Below, in pieces: positions 21,026 through 32,165 of a stretch of 64,000 nucleotides of DNA; the first letter of the stretch is position 1, and every line of letters starts with the position of its first letter. The notes beneath the pieces are model-generated. The model saw nothing but the letters and a program-made list of their open reading frames with translations. It was not told the origin of the DNA and searched no databases. Source of the DNA: Candidatus Marithrix sp. GTDB taxonomy: Bacteria; Pseudomonadota; Gammaproteobacteria; Beggiatoales; Beggiatoaceae. The translations under genes and the position numbers were made by a program. The DNA lies in contig JADGDS010000003.1 of the NCBI GenBank assembly GCA_016744775.1, positions 124,001 through 188,000 on the forward strand. The letters are read 5' to 3'.

Positions 21026-22702
21026 TTATTGTTTATCTGCTTGTTCTTTAATTAAATCACCTAAAGTAGCTGAAGTGTTGTTTTCTTCTTGTGAGTTACT
21101 ATAAGTTTCAAGAGCAGCAGATTCTTCATCTGATACTAATGCCTTAATAGATAAGCCAATGCTACGTTTCTTACGATCAACATTGATGATTTTAGCTTCA
21201 ATTTTTTGATCTACTTTTAAGACATGATTAATATCTTCTACACGTTCACGAGATAATTCTTGAATTCGTAATACGCCGTCAACATCAGTTTCGAGTTGAA
21301 CTATAGCTTTATGATTGTCTATTTCAGTAACAACCCCTTTAACTACAGTACCTTTAGGGTATTGAGTGACATAATGAGAAAATGATTCTTTTTCTAACTG
21401 CTTAATTCCTAAAGAAATTCTTTCTCTTTCAGCATCGACAGCTAATACAACTGCTTCAACTTCATCACCTTTTTTGTACTGGCGTACAGCTTCTTCACCG
21501 GGGATATTCCAAGAAATATCTGACATATGTACTAAGCCGTCAATACCACCATCTAAACCAATAAAGATACCAAAATCAGTAATAGATTTAATACGACCAA
21601 CCACTTTATCATTTTTGTTATGGGTTGCGGCAAACTCTTCCCATGGATTAGGATGACAATGTCTGATACTTAAAGAGATACGACGAAGTTCTTCGTTAAT
21701 CTCTAATACCATTACTTCTGTTTCATCACCAATTTGGACGACTTTTGATGGATGTACATTTTTATTAGTCCAATCCATTTCAGTGACGTGTACTAAGCCT
21801 TCTACGCCTTCTTCAATTTCAACAAAGCAACCATAATCTGCTAAATTAGTTACCTTACCAAATAAGCGTGAACCGACTGGATAACGACGTGCAATATCAA
21901 CCCAAGGATCTTCACTTAATTGTTTCAATCCTAATGATACTCGAACACGTTCACGATCAAATTTAAGCACTTTAACATCAACATCATCACCAACACTAAC
22001 AACATCACTAGGATGTTTAACGCGCCGCCAAGCCATATCTGTGATATGTAAAAGTCCATCTACGCCGCCTAAATCCACAAAGGCACCGTAATCGGTAAGA
22101 TTTTTAACTACACCACGCAAGCTCATTCCTTCTTGCATGGATTCTAATAAAGTTTCACGTTCTTGAGAATTTTCTGTTTCAACTACTGCACGACGTGATA
22201 CTACGACATTATTACGTTTCTGATCTAATTTAATGACTTTAAATTCAATCGGTTTTTCTTCTAAAAACGTAGTATCACGCACTGGGCGTACATCTACTAA
22301 TGAACCGGGTAAAAAGGCACGAATATTATTTACATTAACAGTAAATCCACCTTTAACTTTTTCACTAATTAAACCTGTAATAGTTTCATTAGTATCATGG
22401 GCTTTTTGTAGCACAGCCCAAGCAGCAGATCGTTTAGCTTTTTCACGTGATAATTTTGTTTCTCCAAAACCATCTTCGACTGCATCTAAAGATACATCTA
22501 CTTGATCACCAACTACAACTTCTATTTGTCCAGCATCATCATAAAATTGACTTATAGGAATAACGCCTTCAGATTTTAGCCCTGTGTCTATAATAACTAA
22601 ATCTTGACGTATTTCTACAACTGTACCCGGTATAATACTACCGGTTTTCATGGATTTTTGTGATTGACTCTCGTTAAATAACTCGGCAAAGCTTTCGCTC
22701 AT
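21026..22702 (-). CDS. rpsA: 30S ribosomal protein S1
   Basis: 558 residues, the length of gammaproteobacterial S1, with six S1 RNA-binding repeats; the clear ones read [37 protein letters not shown] and [19 protein letters not shown]. It starts [12 protein letters not shown], typical of the family. S1 recruits mRNAs to the 30S subunit. It lies between cmk and ihfB in the conserved cmk-rpsA-ihfB order. Confidence 0.98.
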   Translation of the reverse strand: MSESFAELFNESQSQKSMKTGSIIPGTVVEIRQDLVIIDTGLKSEGVIPISQFYDDAGQIEVVVGDQVDVSLDAVEDGFGETKLSREKAKRSAAWAVLQKAHDTNETITGLISEKVKGGFTVNVNNIRAFLPGSLVDVRPVRDTTFLEEKPIEFKVIKLDQKRNNVVVSRRAVVETENSQERETLLESMQEGMSLRGVVKNLTDYGAFVDLGGVDGLLHITDMAWRRVKHPSDVVSVGDDVDVKVLKFDRERVRVSLGLKQLSEDPWVDIARRYPVGSRLFGKVTNLADYGCFVEIEEGVEGLVHVTEMDWTNKNVHPSKVVQIGDETEVMVLEINEELRRISLSIRHCHPNPWEEFAATHNKNDKVVGRIKSITDFGIFIGLDGGIDGLVHMSDISWNIPGEEAVRQYKKGDEVEAVVLAVDAERERISLGIKQLEKESFSHYVTQYPKGTVVKGVVTEIDNHKAIVQLETDVDGVLRIQELSRERVEDINHVLKVDQKIEAKIINVDRKKRSIGLSIKALVSDEESAALETYSNSQEENNTSATLGDLIKEQADKQ

Positions 22703-22751
22703 TCTAAATTAAATCCTTGACTTGTGGTGTGACAATAACAAGTCGATACTG

Positions 22752-23369
22752 TTAAAGGTTAATGATTTGTGCAACAACTTGATCGATTGATAATTTAGTT
22801 GTATCAATTATCAAAGCATCATCGGCAGCACGGCATGGCGCAATAGATCTAGTACGATCACGTTCATCACGTTCGCTTATATCTATTACTATATCGGATA
22901 GCTTAGCACTTATCCCTTTTTCTTTCAACTGTTTATAACGTCTTTGTGCGCGTTCTTCGGCAGTCGCAGTTAAAAATATTTTTATTTGGGCATCAGGAAA
23001 TACTACAGTTCCCATGTCGCGCCCATCTGCAATTAAGCCCGGTGCAATACGACAGGCGCGTTGTCGAGCCAACAATGCTTCACGTACTTTTGCTAAGGCA
23101 GCGATTTTTGAGGCAGCCGCTGCACATTGTTCAGTACGTAATTCTTCTAAAGGCTTGAAATTTAAATCTAAATTAATAGCAAAACTTGCTAATGAAGGCT
23201 CATTATCTAATGGTATATTATTTTTTATGGCAGTTAATGCGAGTATTCTATATATCGCGCCACTATCTAATAAATGCCAAGAAAAATGTTTTGCTACTCT
23301 TGAACTGACAGTGCCTTTACCAACTCCACTGGCACCATCTATGGTTATAACAGGGATATTATTGCTCAC
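22752..23369 (-). CDS. cmk: Cytidylate kinase
   Basis: 205 residues, slightly shorter than the usual ~225. It has the P-loop IDGASGVGKGTVS, the CMP-binding DSGAIYR, IADGRDMGTVVFPDA, and the lid region RRYKQLKEKG followed by DERDRTRSIAP. It phosphorylates CMP/dCMP. It overlaps the end of aroA by 11 bases. Confidence 0.96.
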   Translation of the reverse strand: MSNNIPVITIDGASGVGKGTVSSRVAKHFSWHLLDSGAIYRILALTAIKNNIPLDNEPSLASFAINLDLNFKPLEELRTEQCAAAASKIAALAKVREALLARQRACRIAPGLIADGRDMGTVVFPDAQIKIFLTATAEERAQRRYKQLKEKGISAKLSDIVIDISERDERDRTRSIAPCRAADDALIIDTTKLSIDQVVAQIINL

Positions 23370-24657
23370 TTATATTTATCCCAACTTGTTGTGCAAGTTT
23401 AACAAAATTTGGAAATGATGTTGCAACATTAGCGCAATCTGTTACCGTAATAGTTTCACTTGCACATAAAGCGGCTATTGTAAATGCCATTGCAATACGA
23501 TGATCGCCATGACTATTTATTATACCGCCTTGTATTTTGCCGCCTTGAATTATCATTCCATCTGGAGTAGCTTCTGCATTAATGCCAATGGTGTTTAAGC
23601 CATCTGCCATTACTTGAATTCTATCACTTTCTTTAACTCGTAATTCTGCTGCGTCTGTTAATACTGTTTCACCTTCTGCGCAGGCTGCGGCTATAAATAT
23701 TGCTGGAAATTCATCAATTGCTAATGGCACTTGTTCTGGTGGAATATGAATTCCATGCAGTTTGCTTGAGCGTATATGAATATCTGCTACTAATTCGCCA
23801 CTAACATCATGTTGATTAGTCAGACTAATATCAGCACCCATTTGTTGCAAAATATTAATAATTCCAATTCTAGTTGCATTAATACCAACATGTTGTAATG
23901 ATATTTCAGAATCTTTAGCAATACAAGCGGCAACTATAAAAAAAGCCGCTGAAGAAATATCAGCCGGCACATCAATTGAATTGGCTTGTAATTTACCACC
24001 ACCTTCTAAACAAATAGTATTTCCATCCCTCACAACTGAATAAGCAAAGCCTGCTAACATACGTTCTGTATGATCACGAGTTGGTGCAGGTTCAGTTACA
24101 CAAGTTTTACCATTTGCATATAAACCCGCAAGCAATATAGCAGATTTAACTTGGGCACTGGCAACCGGCAAATCATAATTAATTGCTTGTAAAGAATTAC
24201 CATGAATTTTAAGTGGTGGAGTTCCATCTTCAGCAGTTTCTATATTTGCACCCATTAAAGATAATGGATCTGTAACGCGACGCATTGGGCGATGCGATAA
24301 TGAAGCATCACCAGTCATTTCTACTGAAAAATTTTGACCAGCCATTAATCCTGATAATAGGCGCATCGAAGTTCCTGAATTACCAAGATATAGAGGAGCA
24401 TTAGCTGCTTTTAAGCCATGTAAACCTACACCTTCAATGCTTACTTGCCCATAATTTCGACTGATATTGACTCCCATCGCCTGAAAAGCGGCTAATGTTG
24501 CTAAAGTATCTTCGCCCTCTAAAAAACCACTAACTACAGTAGTTCCTTCAGCTAAAGCACCTAACATTATAGAACGATGAGAAATAGACTTATCACCGGG
24601 AACACGCAAACTACCGCGCAAACATCCACCCGGATTTATTATAAATTTTGTTGACAT
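23359..24657 (-). CDS. aroA: 3-phosphoshikimate 1-carboxyvinyltransferase (EPSP synthase)
   Basis: 432 residues. Motifs are LRVPGDKSISHRS, LYLGNSGTSMRLLSGL, the LPVASAQVKSAILLAGL segment, LRVKESDRI and GDHRIAMAF. It joins shikimate-3-phosphate and PEP in aromatic amino acid synthesis. The glyphosate-site sequence NSGTSMR places it with AroA proteins of the ~430-residue type. It overlaps tyrA by 19 bases and cmk by 11, so the three are translationally coupled. Confidence 0.97.
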   Translation of the reverse strand: MSTKFIINPGGCLRGSLRVPGDKSISHRSIMLGALAEGTTVVSGFLEGEDTLATLAAFQAMGVNISRNYGQVSIEGVGLHGLKAANAPLYLGNSGTSMRLLSGLMAGQNFSVEMTGDASLSHRPMRRVTDPLSLMGANIETAEDGTPPLKIHGNSLQAINYDLPVASAQVKSAILLAGLYANGKTCVTEPAPTRDHTERMLAGFAYSVVRDGNTICLEGGGKLQANSIDVPADISSAAFFIVAACIAKDSEISLQHVGINATRIGIINILQQMGADISLTNQHDVSGELVADIHIRSSKLHGIHIPPEQVPLAIDEFPAIFIAAACAEGETVLTDAAELRVKESDRIQVMADGLNTIGINAEATPDGMIIQGGKIQGGIINSHGDHRIAMAFTIAALCASETITVTDCANVATSFPNFVKLAQQVGINISEQ

Positions 24658-25505
24658 AGGGATTGATCGCGAGCGATTTTAGCACGACTAAAAATATCTT
24701 TAATCTCACTACTATCGCCTTGTTGAACTGCCTTGGTTAAATGATCCAATTGATTTTTGAATAATTCTAACATATTCAAAATAGCATCTTGATTAGAAAG
24801 ACTAATATCATGCCACATTGTAGGATCACTTGAAGCAATTCGAGTAAAATCTCTAAATCCGCCAGCGGCGAATTCAAAGACTTCTGGATTCATTTGATTT
24901 AAGGTATTAACTAAACTATAAGCTAATAAATGGGGTAAATGACTAGTTGCAGCTAATATTTCATCATGTTGTGCCACTAACATATTTACAACTATAGCTC
25001 CAATTTTTTGCCACATTAGAGTCACAGTTTCAACTGCTTGTGGATTAGTTTCAGGCACTGGAGTTAATATTACTTTATGATCTTCAAATAATTCTGCAAA
25101 TGAAGCCGCAACTCCACTTTTTTCAGTTCCAGCAATTGGATGACCGGGTACAAATTGTGGGAAATGTTGATCTAAATGCTGCTTAGCGTCAGCAATCACA
25201 CTGGCTTTAGCACTACCAACATCAGTAATAATAGTGTCTGGTGAAATTTCTGTGCTGATAGCCTTAAAAACCCCAGCTATTGACCTTAAAGGTACTGCGA
25301 CAATTATCAAATCAGAATTTGCAACTGCACGATCAATTTGAGTTTCATACTTATCAATTACACCCAATTCAATCGCAGTTTCCAAATTAGCTACATTACG
25401 CCCACAACCTATAATCTCGTCGCAGGCATCAATTTTTTTTAAGGCGCGGGCGATTGAACCACCTATCAGCCCAACGCCAATAATTGTAAGACGCTTAACG
25501 AGCAT
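24639..25505 (-). CDS. tyrA: Prephenate dehydrogenase
   Basis: 288 residues. The N-terminal Rossmann motif LTIIGVGLIGGSIARALK is followed by DVGSAKASV, the catalytic-His segment FVPGHPIAGTEKSG, and the C-terminal helical dimerisation domain (LPHLLAYSLV, FRDFTRIASSDPTMWHDI). It is a monofunctional NAD(P)-dependent enzyme with no chorismate mutase or ACT domain, leading to tyrosine. The first seven codons exist again at 26314-26339, marking the toxin-antitoxin insertion just upstream. Confidence 0.94.
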   Translation of the reverse strand: MLVKRLTIIGVGLIGGSIARALKKIDACDEIIGCGRNVANLETAIELGVIDKYETQIDRAVANSDLIIVAVPLRSIAGVFKAISTEISPDTIITDVGSAKASVIADAKQHLDQHFPQFVPGHPIAGTEKSGVAASFAELFEDHKVILTPVPETNPQAVETVTLMWQKIGAIVVNMLVAQHDEILAATSHLPHLLAYSLVNTLNQMNPEVFEFAAGGFRDFTRIASSDPTMWHDISLSNQDAILNMLELFKNQLDHLTKAVQQGDSSEIKDIFSRAKIARDQSLCQQNL

Positions 25506-25511
25506 TATGTT
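25486..25511. repeat. 26-bp direct repeat, copy 1 (tyrA 5' end)
   Basis: GTAAGACGCTTAACGAGCAT then TATGTT. It matches 26314-26339 with one mismatch. This copy is the functional start of tyrA (ATG at 25505 on the minus strand). The two copies flank the PIN/Phd module. Confidence 0.85.
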
Positions 25512-25520
25512 TTTTATACA

Positions 25521-25955
25521 TTACCATTGTGCAGCTTTGTTAGAGTGTATTTCTATAAATTTTCTAGGAGTTATAATTGAGGTATTACCAATACCCTTTA
25601 GAATCAGTAAATCATCGTCTCCAGTGATTAAATAATCTGCATAGCTGGCAATAGCTACATCTAAAAATTTATTGTCTTTAGGATCTCTACAAAGATCAAT
25701 TTTTTGGAAAATTCCATACCACCAGCAGATAGAACGAACTTGTTCTATAAAACGAATTCTTTTTTCTTTGGAAATAAACTTATCAAACTTAGGTCTATTA
25801 AAAACTTCTTCAAATTCCGAAAAAGTTTCATCAGAGAAAGCTAAAAAACCATTTTTTATAATGTATTTTACCACTTCAGAAGGTGGTGAGTTTTTAGATA
25901 ATAGACTACTGAGCAATACATTTGTATCACAGATATATTTTTTATTTCGTATCAT
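25521..25955 (-). CDS. PIN-domain toxin (putative ribonuclease)
   Basis: 144 residues with the PIN acidic residues in order: CDTNVLLSSLL (Asp near the N-terminus), FSEFEEVF, DPKDNKFLDVAIAS (central Asp pair) and YLITGDDDLL (C-terminal Asp cluster). This is the COG1569-type toxin family. It is 14 bases into the end of the upstream antitoxin gene. It should cut RNA; its target is unknown. Confidence 0.9.
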   Translation of the reverse strand: MIRNKKYICDTNVLLSSLLSKNSPPSEVVKYIIKNGFLAFSDETFSEFEEVFNRPKFDKFISKEKRIRFIEQVRSICWWYGIFQKIDLCRDPKDNKFLDVAIASYADYLITGDDDLLILKGIGNTSIITPRKFIEIHSNKAAQW

Positions 25956-26235
25956 TGATAATATCGTTAAGTATTTCTTGAGTTAGTCCATTTTTTTCAG
26001 CTTCTTCTTGTATTGCTTCTAAATCTGTTTTGAGTTCTGTTCGGTTTTGCTCCAGATATTTGGTTCTTTGTTCCAGCAAATATTTTTCTCCTCCTAATAA
26101 TTGAAAATCAAGAGGGGAAATAAGAATCGCAACATTTCTATTTTTTCTAGTAATCGTGATTGGATTACCTTCTTGAAGGGTATTGAGCAAGTTGTCAAAT
26201 CTATTGGTGGCTTGTGGTAAACTTACTATTTCCAT
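25942..26235 (-). CDS. Phd/YefM-family antitoxin of the PIN toxin
   Basis: 97 residues. The N-terminus SLPQATNRFDNLLNTLQEGNPI followed by VAILISPLDFQLLGG is the Phd/YefM fold, and a long charged helical tail (EQNRTELKTDLEAIQEEAEKN) would wrap the toxin. It overlaps the toxin gene by 14 bases, antitoxin first. Confidence 0.88.
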   Translation of the reverse strand: MEIVSLPQATNRFDNLLNTLQEGNPITITRKNRNVAILISPLDFQLLGGEKYLLEQRTKYLEQNRTELKTDLEAIQEEAEKNGLTQEILNDIINDTK

Positions 26236-26313
26236 GTTAATTATAACCTTTGTCGTTTTTTAAGTTTTATGGTTATTTAGCCCCCTTTAGGGGGTTTTGT
26301 GTATAAACCAGAC

Positions 26314-26339
26314 GTAAGACGCTTAATGAGCATTATGTT
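26314..26339. repeat. 26-bp direct repeat, copy 2 (tyrA start remnant at the end of the SEL1 gene)
   Basis: This matches 25486-25511. On the minus strand it still reads ATG CTC ATT AAG CGT CTT ACG, i.e. MLIKRLT against MLVKRLT of TyrA. The SEL1 gene's stop codon lies inside it. A short CCCCCTTTAGGGGG hairpin is adjacent at 26280-26294. Confidence 0.85.
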
Positions 26340-27381
26340 GCAATCGCCATTTTTTAGCTAAACGTTCACCCCTAGTTATTTGTGGAACTGATAATTGTTT
26401 AACTAAAAAGTTACGCCCTTGACGAGCTTGCTTATTACCACCTTTAGATGCAAGTGATACCCATTTATAAGCTAAAACTAAATCTTTTTTTACACCTTCA
26501 CCTTTAAAATACATCATACCAAGATTATTTTGTGCGTCTGGAAAACCGTGTTCTGCTGCCTTAATTGTCCATTTCAGTGCCTGAGCTAAATTTAGTCTAA
26601 CCCCTTGACCTCTATAATATAATTGTCCTAAACCAGCTTCTGCTGGGGCATAATTTTGTTCAGAAGCTTTAGTAAACCATTGTTTTGCTTTTTTAAAATT
26701 TTTGTGTTTACCTTTATAAAACATCACTCCTAATAAATATTGTGCTTCAGCATGATTATTTTCTTGTGCCGCTTTTAAAAACCATTTTGCTGCTTCTTGA
26801 AAATTTCTACCAACTCCTTTACCAGCAAAATACATTTTACCAATATAAGTTTTTGCATAAGGATCACCTTTTGCAGCTGCTTGTTGAAATAGCTTCTTGG
26901 CTTTAATTGAATTTTGTCTTTCACCCTCGCCCTTATATGCCATTAAACCTAATGTATATATCGATTTAATGTCACCTTGATCAGCAGCTTTTTTATACCA
27001 TGACTTTGCCTTATTTAAATTGCGTGGCACTCCTTTACCAATATGATACATTTGACCAAGATTATATTGAGCATTTGCTAAACCCGCCGCTGCGGCTTTA
27101 CTAAAAAGTTGATAAGCTTTAGATAAATTTTGAGCAACGCCTTTACCTTCATAATGCATTACTCCTAAATTATTATTTGCAACCGCAGTTTCTGTGCTTG
27201 TAGATGAACTTTGTTGAGTAGTAGCTTTTTTATAACCTTCAGCAGCAGCTTTATAATCACCTTTCTTATGAAGCTGATTAGAATGAGCTAAAACATCTGT
27301 AGTATTTTTTGTCGGGTTACTACCACACCCAGATAAGAACAGAAATGCAAACAACAATAAGAAAATGTTTATTTGAAACAT
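26323..27381 (-). CDS. SEL1-repeat lipoprotein
   Basis: 352 residues. It has a lipoprotein signal (LLLFAFLFLSGC, lipobox LSGC) followed by about seven to eight SEL1-like TPR repeats with the A..LG.MY..G.GV..N...A..WY.KAA pattern. It is predicted to be anchored in the outer membrane or periplasmic face as a protein-protein scaffold; the partner is unknown. It lies between pheS and the toxin-antitoxin insertion. Its stop codon overlaps a duplicated tyrA start, implying it once abutted tyrA directly. Confidence 0.88.
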   Translation of the reverse strand: MFQINIFLLLFAFLFLSGCGSNPTKNTTDVLAHSNQLHKKGDYKAAAEGYKKATTQQSSSTSTETAVANNNLGVMHYEGKGVAQNLSKAYQLFSKAAAAGLANAQYNLGQMYHIGKGVPRNLNKAKSWYKKAADQGDIKSIYTLGLMAYKGEGERQNSIKAKKLFQQAAAKGDPYAKTYIGKMYFAGKGVGRNFQEAAKWFLKAAQENNHAEAQYLLGVMFYKGKHKNFKKAKQWFTKASEQNYAPAEAGLGQLYYRGQGVRLNLAQALKWTIKAAEHGFPDAQNNLGMMYFKGEGVKKDLVLAYKWVSLASKGGNKQARQGRNFLVKQLSVPQITRGERLAKKWRLQHNAH

Positions 27382-27399
27382 AAGTGAGTACCTATAACA

Positions 27400-28465
<1,066 letters not shown>

Positions 28466-28470
28466 TTATT

Positions 28471-28827
28471 TTAAGCTAAATTCGCTTTAGCCTGATCAGC
28501 TAAAGCAGCAAACGCATCTTTATTATAGACTGCTAAATCGGCTAAGATCTTGCGATCTACTTCAATCTCTGCTTTCTTTAAACCATCAATTAAGCGGCTA
28601 TAAGATAAACCACATTCACGTGCGGCAGCATTAATTCGTGCAATCCATAAAGCTCTAAATTGACGTTTACGTTGGCGACGATCACGATAAGCGTATTGTC
28701 CGGCTTTAGTAACCGCTTGTTTAGCCACACGTAATACATTACGACGGGCACCACGATAACCTTTCGCAGCTTTTAAAATCTTTTTATGTTTGGCGTGTGC
28801 GGTAACACCACGTTTCACTCTAGGCAT
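28471..28827 (-). CDS. rplT: 50S ribosomal protein L20
   Basis: 118 residues, typical: [30 protein letters not shown] start region, [19 protein letters not shown] and an [12 protein letters not shown] end. It is an early 23S rRNA assembly protein and, in related bacteria, a translational repressor of rpmI-rplT. It is 17 bases after rpmI. Confidence 0.98.
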   Translation of the reverse strand: MPRVKRGVTAHAKHKKILKAAKGYRGARRNVLRVAKQAVTKAGQYAYRDRRQRKRQFRALWIARINAAARECGLSYSRLIDGLKKAEIEVDRKILADLAVYNKDAFAALADQAKANLA

Positions 28828-28844
28828 TTTTTATAGTTCTCACT

Positions 28845-29039
28845 TTAAGCATAAGGTAATAATTGTTTAACGGCGGCAACATCAGCTTTATCAACCATTA
28901 AGGTTGAACGTAAATGACGTTTACGTTTGGTACTTTTTTTAGTGAGAATATGTCTGCGGTGGCTTTGAGCGCGTTTAAAACCATTACTTGTGGCTTTAAA
29001 ACGTTTTGCTGCTCCGCGATTTGTTTTCATTTTAGGCAT
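28845..29039 (-). CDS. rpmI: 50S ribosomal protein L35
   Basis: 64 residues. [20 protein letters not shown] and KRKRHLR are diagnostic of L35. It stands between infC and rplT in the conserved infC-rpmI-rplT operon. Confidence 0.98.
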   Translation of the reverse strand: MPKMKTNRGAAKRFKATSNGFKRAQSHRRHILTKKSTKRKRHLRSTLMVDKADVAAVKQLLPYA

Positions 29040-29058
29040 AATAATTCCTATGTTAAAT

Positions 29059-29079
29059 AACCCTCAATTATAGAGGGTT
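29059..29079 (-). terminator. Hairpin between infC and rpmI
   Basis: AACCCTC-N7-GAGGGTT, a 7-bp stem without a strong T-run on the minus strand. It probably attenuates or protects the transcript rather than stopping it completely. Confidence 0.45.
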
Positions 29080-29086
29080 GCTAGTA

Positions 29087-29614
29087 TTATTTTTTAATTT
29101 GTTTGATTGGAGCCAGTATCATCACCATTTGTCGTCCTTCCATTTTTGGACGCTGTTCAACTGTTCCATAGTCAGTCAAATCTACTTCTACACGTTTCAG
29201 TAAATCACGACCCAAATTTTGGTGAGCCATTTCTCTACCACGAAACCGTAGTGTGACTTTAGCTTTATCTCCGCTCTCTAGGAAACGTATAAGGTTGCGT
29301 AGCTTGACCTTATAATCCCCTTCATCAGTATTTGGTCGAAATTTTGCCTCTTTGATTTGCACCTGTTTTTGCTTTTTCTTAGATTCACGTTGTTTGCGTT
29401 TTTGTTCAAACAAAAACTTTCCGTAATCCATGATTCGGCATACAGGTGGTTTAGCGTTAGGTACAATCTCGACTAAATCCAATTCTACTTTTTTGGCTTG
29501 TGCTAATGCATCAGTATTAGCAACAATACCAACTTGATTACCTTCAGCGTCTATTAATCGTACATTAGGTACTGTAATTGCACTATTTAGACGTGTGCGT
29601 TTATCAAAAACGAT
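29087..29614 (-). CDS. infC: Translation initiation factor IF-3, with a probable ATC start codon
   Basis: The ATG-initiated frame (29482) would lack the N-terminal domain. In the same frame upstream, the sequence reads [29 protein letters not shown], the conserved IF-3 N-terminus. No ATG, GTG or TTG is available there. GGAGG lies 9 bases before an ATC at 29612-29614, giving 175 residues against ~180 in E. coli. infC is known for rare starts (AUU in E. coli) that allow IF-3 to control its own synthesis, so ATC is the best reading. The C-terminal domain shows [18 protein letters not shown]. It begins 23 bases after the thrS stop. Confidence 0.93.
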   Translation of the reverse strand: MVFDKRTRLNSAITVPNVRLIDAEGNQVGIVANTDALAQAKKVELDLVEIVPNAKPPVCRIMDYGKFLFEQKRKQRESKKKQKQVQIKEAKFRPNTDEGDYKVKLRNLIRFLESGDKAKVTLRFRGREMAHQNLGRDLLKRVEVDLTDYGTVEQRPKMEGRQMVMILAPIKQIKK

Positions 29615-29637
29615 ATTAAATATCCTCCAAAATAACT

Positions 29638-31539
29638 TTAAATCCTAACATCTGCGTTTAATTGTTCAATAAAAGCATCTAATGATAGACTACCTTTATT
29701 TTCACCAGTTCGCAGACGCACGGCAATTTCTTGATTTGTAACTTCTCGTTCACCGACTACTAAAAGATAAGGTACTTTCTGTAAAGTATGTTCACGAATT
29801 TTAAACCCTATCTTCTCATTTCTCAAGTCTGTTGTGACACGAAAACCATGCTTTAATAAATTAGTTTCAATCATTTTAGCATACTCAGCCTGATCATCGG
29901 TAATATTAAGTATTACCGCTTGTACAGGAGCCAACCATACTGGTAAAGCTCCAGCATATTCTTCAATTAATATGCCAATAAAACGTTCCAAGGAACCTAA
30001 AATGGCTCGATGTAACATTACTGGAACTTTACGACTACTATCGGCGGTTACATATTCTGCTCCTAAACGTCCGGGCATTGAAAAATCAACTTGAATAGTA
30101 CCACATTGCCAAATACGATCTAAGCTATCTTTAAGAGAAAATTCAATTTTAGGACCATAAAAAGCCCCTTCGCCGGGTTGTAAATCCCAGTCTAATTGTT
30201 TATTATTTAATGACAATTCTAAGGCTTGTTCTGCTTTATCCCATTCTTCATCAGTACCAACTCTTTGCTCTGGGCGAGTTGATAATTTGATTATTATATC
30301 TTTAAAGCCGAAATCATTATACACTTTAAAGACTAAGTCAATGAAGTGAGAAACTTCAGTTTGTATTTGATCTTCTGTACAAAAAATATGGGCATCATCT
30401 TGAACAAAATTACGAATTCGCATTAATCCATGCAAAGTTCCAGATGGTTCATTACGATGGCATGAGCCAAATTCTGCTAAACGTAATGGTAAGTCGCGAT
30501 AACTTTTTAAACCTTGATTAAATACCTGAACATGACAAGGGCAATTCATGGGTTTAATTGCATAATCACGATTTTCTGAATGGGTGGTGAACATTTCCTT
30601 ACCAAATTTATCCCAATGTCCAGATTTTTCCCATAAAGAACGATCCACTAATTGTGGAGTATTTATTTCTTGATAGTCATTCTTACGTAGTAAGTTACGA
30701 ATATATTCTTGTATTAGTAAGTAAATTGTCCAACCTTTGTCATGCCAGAACACCATTCCGGGTGCTTCATCTTGTACATGAAATAAGTTTAGACGCTTAG
30801 CTAATTTACGATGATCGCGCTTTTCAGCTTCTTCAAGGCGATGCAAGTAGGTTTTTAAATCTTTTTTATTCACCCAAGCGGTGCCATAAATACGCTGCAA
30901 CATTTCATTATTTGAGTCACCACGCCAATATGCACCGGCTACCTTCATGAGTTTAAAGGCTTTTATTTTGCCAGTACTAGGTACATGTGGTCCTCTACAT
31001 AAGTCTATGAATTCACCTTGCTTATATAAGGATAAATCCTGATCACTAGGAATTGATTCAATAATTTGAGCTTTATATTCTTCATTTTGCGCTCTAAAAA
31101 ATTCAGTAGCCTCATCGCGCGGCATAAGAGAACGTGTAACAGTTAAATTCTCAGCGGCTAATTTAGCCATTTTGGCTTCAATTTTGACTAAATCTTCAGG
31201 GGTAAAACTTTTTTCATAGGCGAAATCATAATAGAAACCATTATCTATAACTGGACCAATTGTCACTTGTGCAGTTGGAAATAAGGCTTTAACTGCCTGA
31301 GCCATTAAATGGGCGCAGGAATGACGTATAATTTCTAAGGCTTCAGGATCACGATCAGTAATAATAGCTAATGAAACATCTTTATCAATAATAGATGATG
31401 TATCTATTAAACGATCATCAATTTTAGCAGCTATAGCCGCTTTAGCTAAACCACTACCAATACTAGCTGCTACTTCAGCAACAGTAACAGGATTATCAAA
31501 TTCCCGATGGCTACCATCAGGTAAACTTATAATAGGCAT
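29638..31539 (-). CDS. thrS: Threonyl-tRNA synthetase
   Basis: 633 residues: N-terminal TGS domain ([23 protein letters not shown]), editing domain ([16 protein letters not shown], with a distal [11 protein letters not shown]), class II core ([68 protein letters not shown]) and anticodon-binding domain. It heads the thrS-infC-rpmI-rplT-pheS operon, downstream of tRNA-Val. Confidence 0.98.
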   Translation of the reverse strand: MPIISLPDGSHREFDNPVTVAEVAASIGSGLAKAAIAAKIDDRLIDTSSIIDKDVSLAIITDRDPEALEIIRHSCAHLMAQAVKALFPTAQVTIGPVIDNGFYYDFAYEKSFTPEDLVKIEAKMAKLAAENLTVTRSLMPRDEATEFFRAQNEEYKAQIIESIPSDQDLSLYKQGEFIDLCRGPHVPSTGKIKAFKLMKVAGAYWRGDSNNEMLQRIYGTAWVNKKDLKTYLHRLEEAEKRDHRKLAKRLNLFHVQDEAPGMVFWHDKGWTIYLLIQEYIRNLLRKNDYQEINTPQLVDRSLWEKSGHWDKFGKEMFTTHSENRDYAIKPMNCPCHVQVFNQGLKSYRDLPLRLAEFGSCHRNEPSGTLHGLMRIRNFVQDDAHIFCTEDQIQTEVSHFIDLVFKVYNDFGFKDIIIKLSTRPEQRVGTDEEWDKAEQALELSLNNKQLDWDLQPGEGAFYGPKIEFSLKDSLDRIWQCGTIQVDFSMPGRLGAEYVTADSSRKVPVMLHRAILGSLERFIGILIEEYAGALPVWLAPVQAVILNITDDQAEYAKMIETNLLKHGFRVTTDLRNEKIGFKIREHTLQKVPYLLVVGEREVTNQEIAVRLRTGENKGSLSLDAFIEQLNADVRI

Positions 31540-31594
31540 AAAATCACAAATTGGATAAAACGATTTATAAATGAAAGGGAAGGGAAGGGGAAAT

Positions 31595-31669
31595 TGGTAG
31601 GCGCGAGTGGGATCGAACCACCGACCACTACCATGTCAAGGTAGTGCTCTACCACTGAGCTACGCGCCT
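31595..31669 (-). tRNA. tRNA-Val (GAC)
   Basis: The minus strand folds as a cloverleaf: acceptor AGGCGCG pairing with CGCGCCT, D-arm TAGCTCAGTGGTAGAGC, anticodon stem CTACC/GGTAG with loop TTGACAT (anticodon GAC), T-arm GGTTCGATCCC, discriminator A and encoded CCA. GAC reads valine codons. It lies about 55 bases upstream of thrS on the same strand. Confidence 0.95.
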
Positions 31670-31772
31670 ATATTGAATCCTGAATAATATAACATTTTCA
31701 ATTGAATTGTGCAAGTTTTTTTTTAGAAAAACATTAATTATGCACCTATCAATAAAAAATTATCTATATTTT

Positions 31773-31781
31773 TGGTATAAT
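31773..31781 (+). promoter_or_regulatory. Extended -10 promoter (TGGTATAAT) for the lipoprotein gene
   Basis: TG-G-TATAAT is a perfect extended -10 with no clear -35. The ribosome binding site TTTGGAG follows at 31794-31800, 8 bases before the ATG at 31809. Confidence 0.6.
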
Positions 31782-31808
31782 ATACTTTTCTAATTTGGAG
31801 AAATTTTA

Positions 31809-32165
31809 ATGAAAATTAAATTTATAATAATAATTACCAGTTTATTATGTATCTCATCTTGTAATATATCGAAAAGAGATGCTATTGCACTAGCAGTAGT
31901 AGCAGGAACCCTAGTAGCAGGAACAGCTCTTTTTTATTATATGAATAAAAAAGATAAAAAGATGGTGCAAAATGCTCTTGAAAACTCACCAACAGGGGAA
32001 AATGTTACTTGGCATAATCCTGACACAAATATTCCATTCCAAATGGCTATCAATAATACTTTTCAACAAGGTAATAGACCTTGTCGTCAATATACACTTG
32101 TAGGTCAAGGAAGCGATAGAAAGACAACTACAGCATGTCGTCAAGCTAACGGAACTTGGAATTAA
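31809..32165 (+). CDS. Small outer-membrane lipoprotein, 17-kDa surface-antigen-like
   Basis: 118 residues. A lipoprotein signal ends in LLCISSC, followed by a small-residue hydrophobic segment (AIALAVVAGTLVAGTALFYY). The C-terminal domain (ENSPTGENVTWHNPDT, then CRQYTLVG...TACRQANGTWN) matches RT0821/Lpp0805-type surface proteins of the 17-kDa antigen family, including the two Cys and the final GTW. Function unknown. It converges with the caspase-FGE gene and the two stop codons overlap. Confidence 0.75.
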   Translation: MKIKFIIIITSLLCISSCNISKRDAIALAVVAGTLVAGTALFYYMNKKDKKMVQNALENSPTGENVTWHNPDTNIPFQMAINNTFQQGNRPCRQYTLVGQGSDRKTTTACRQANGTWN

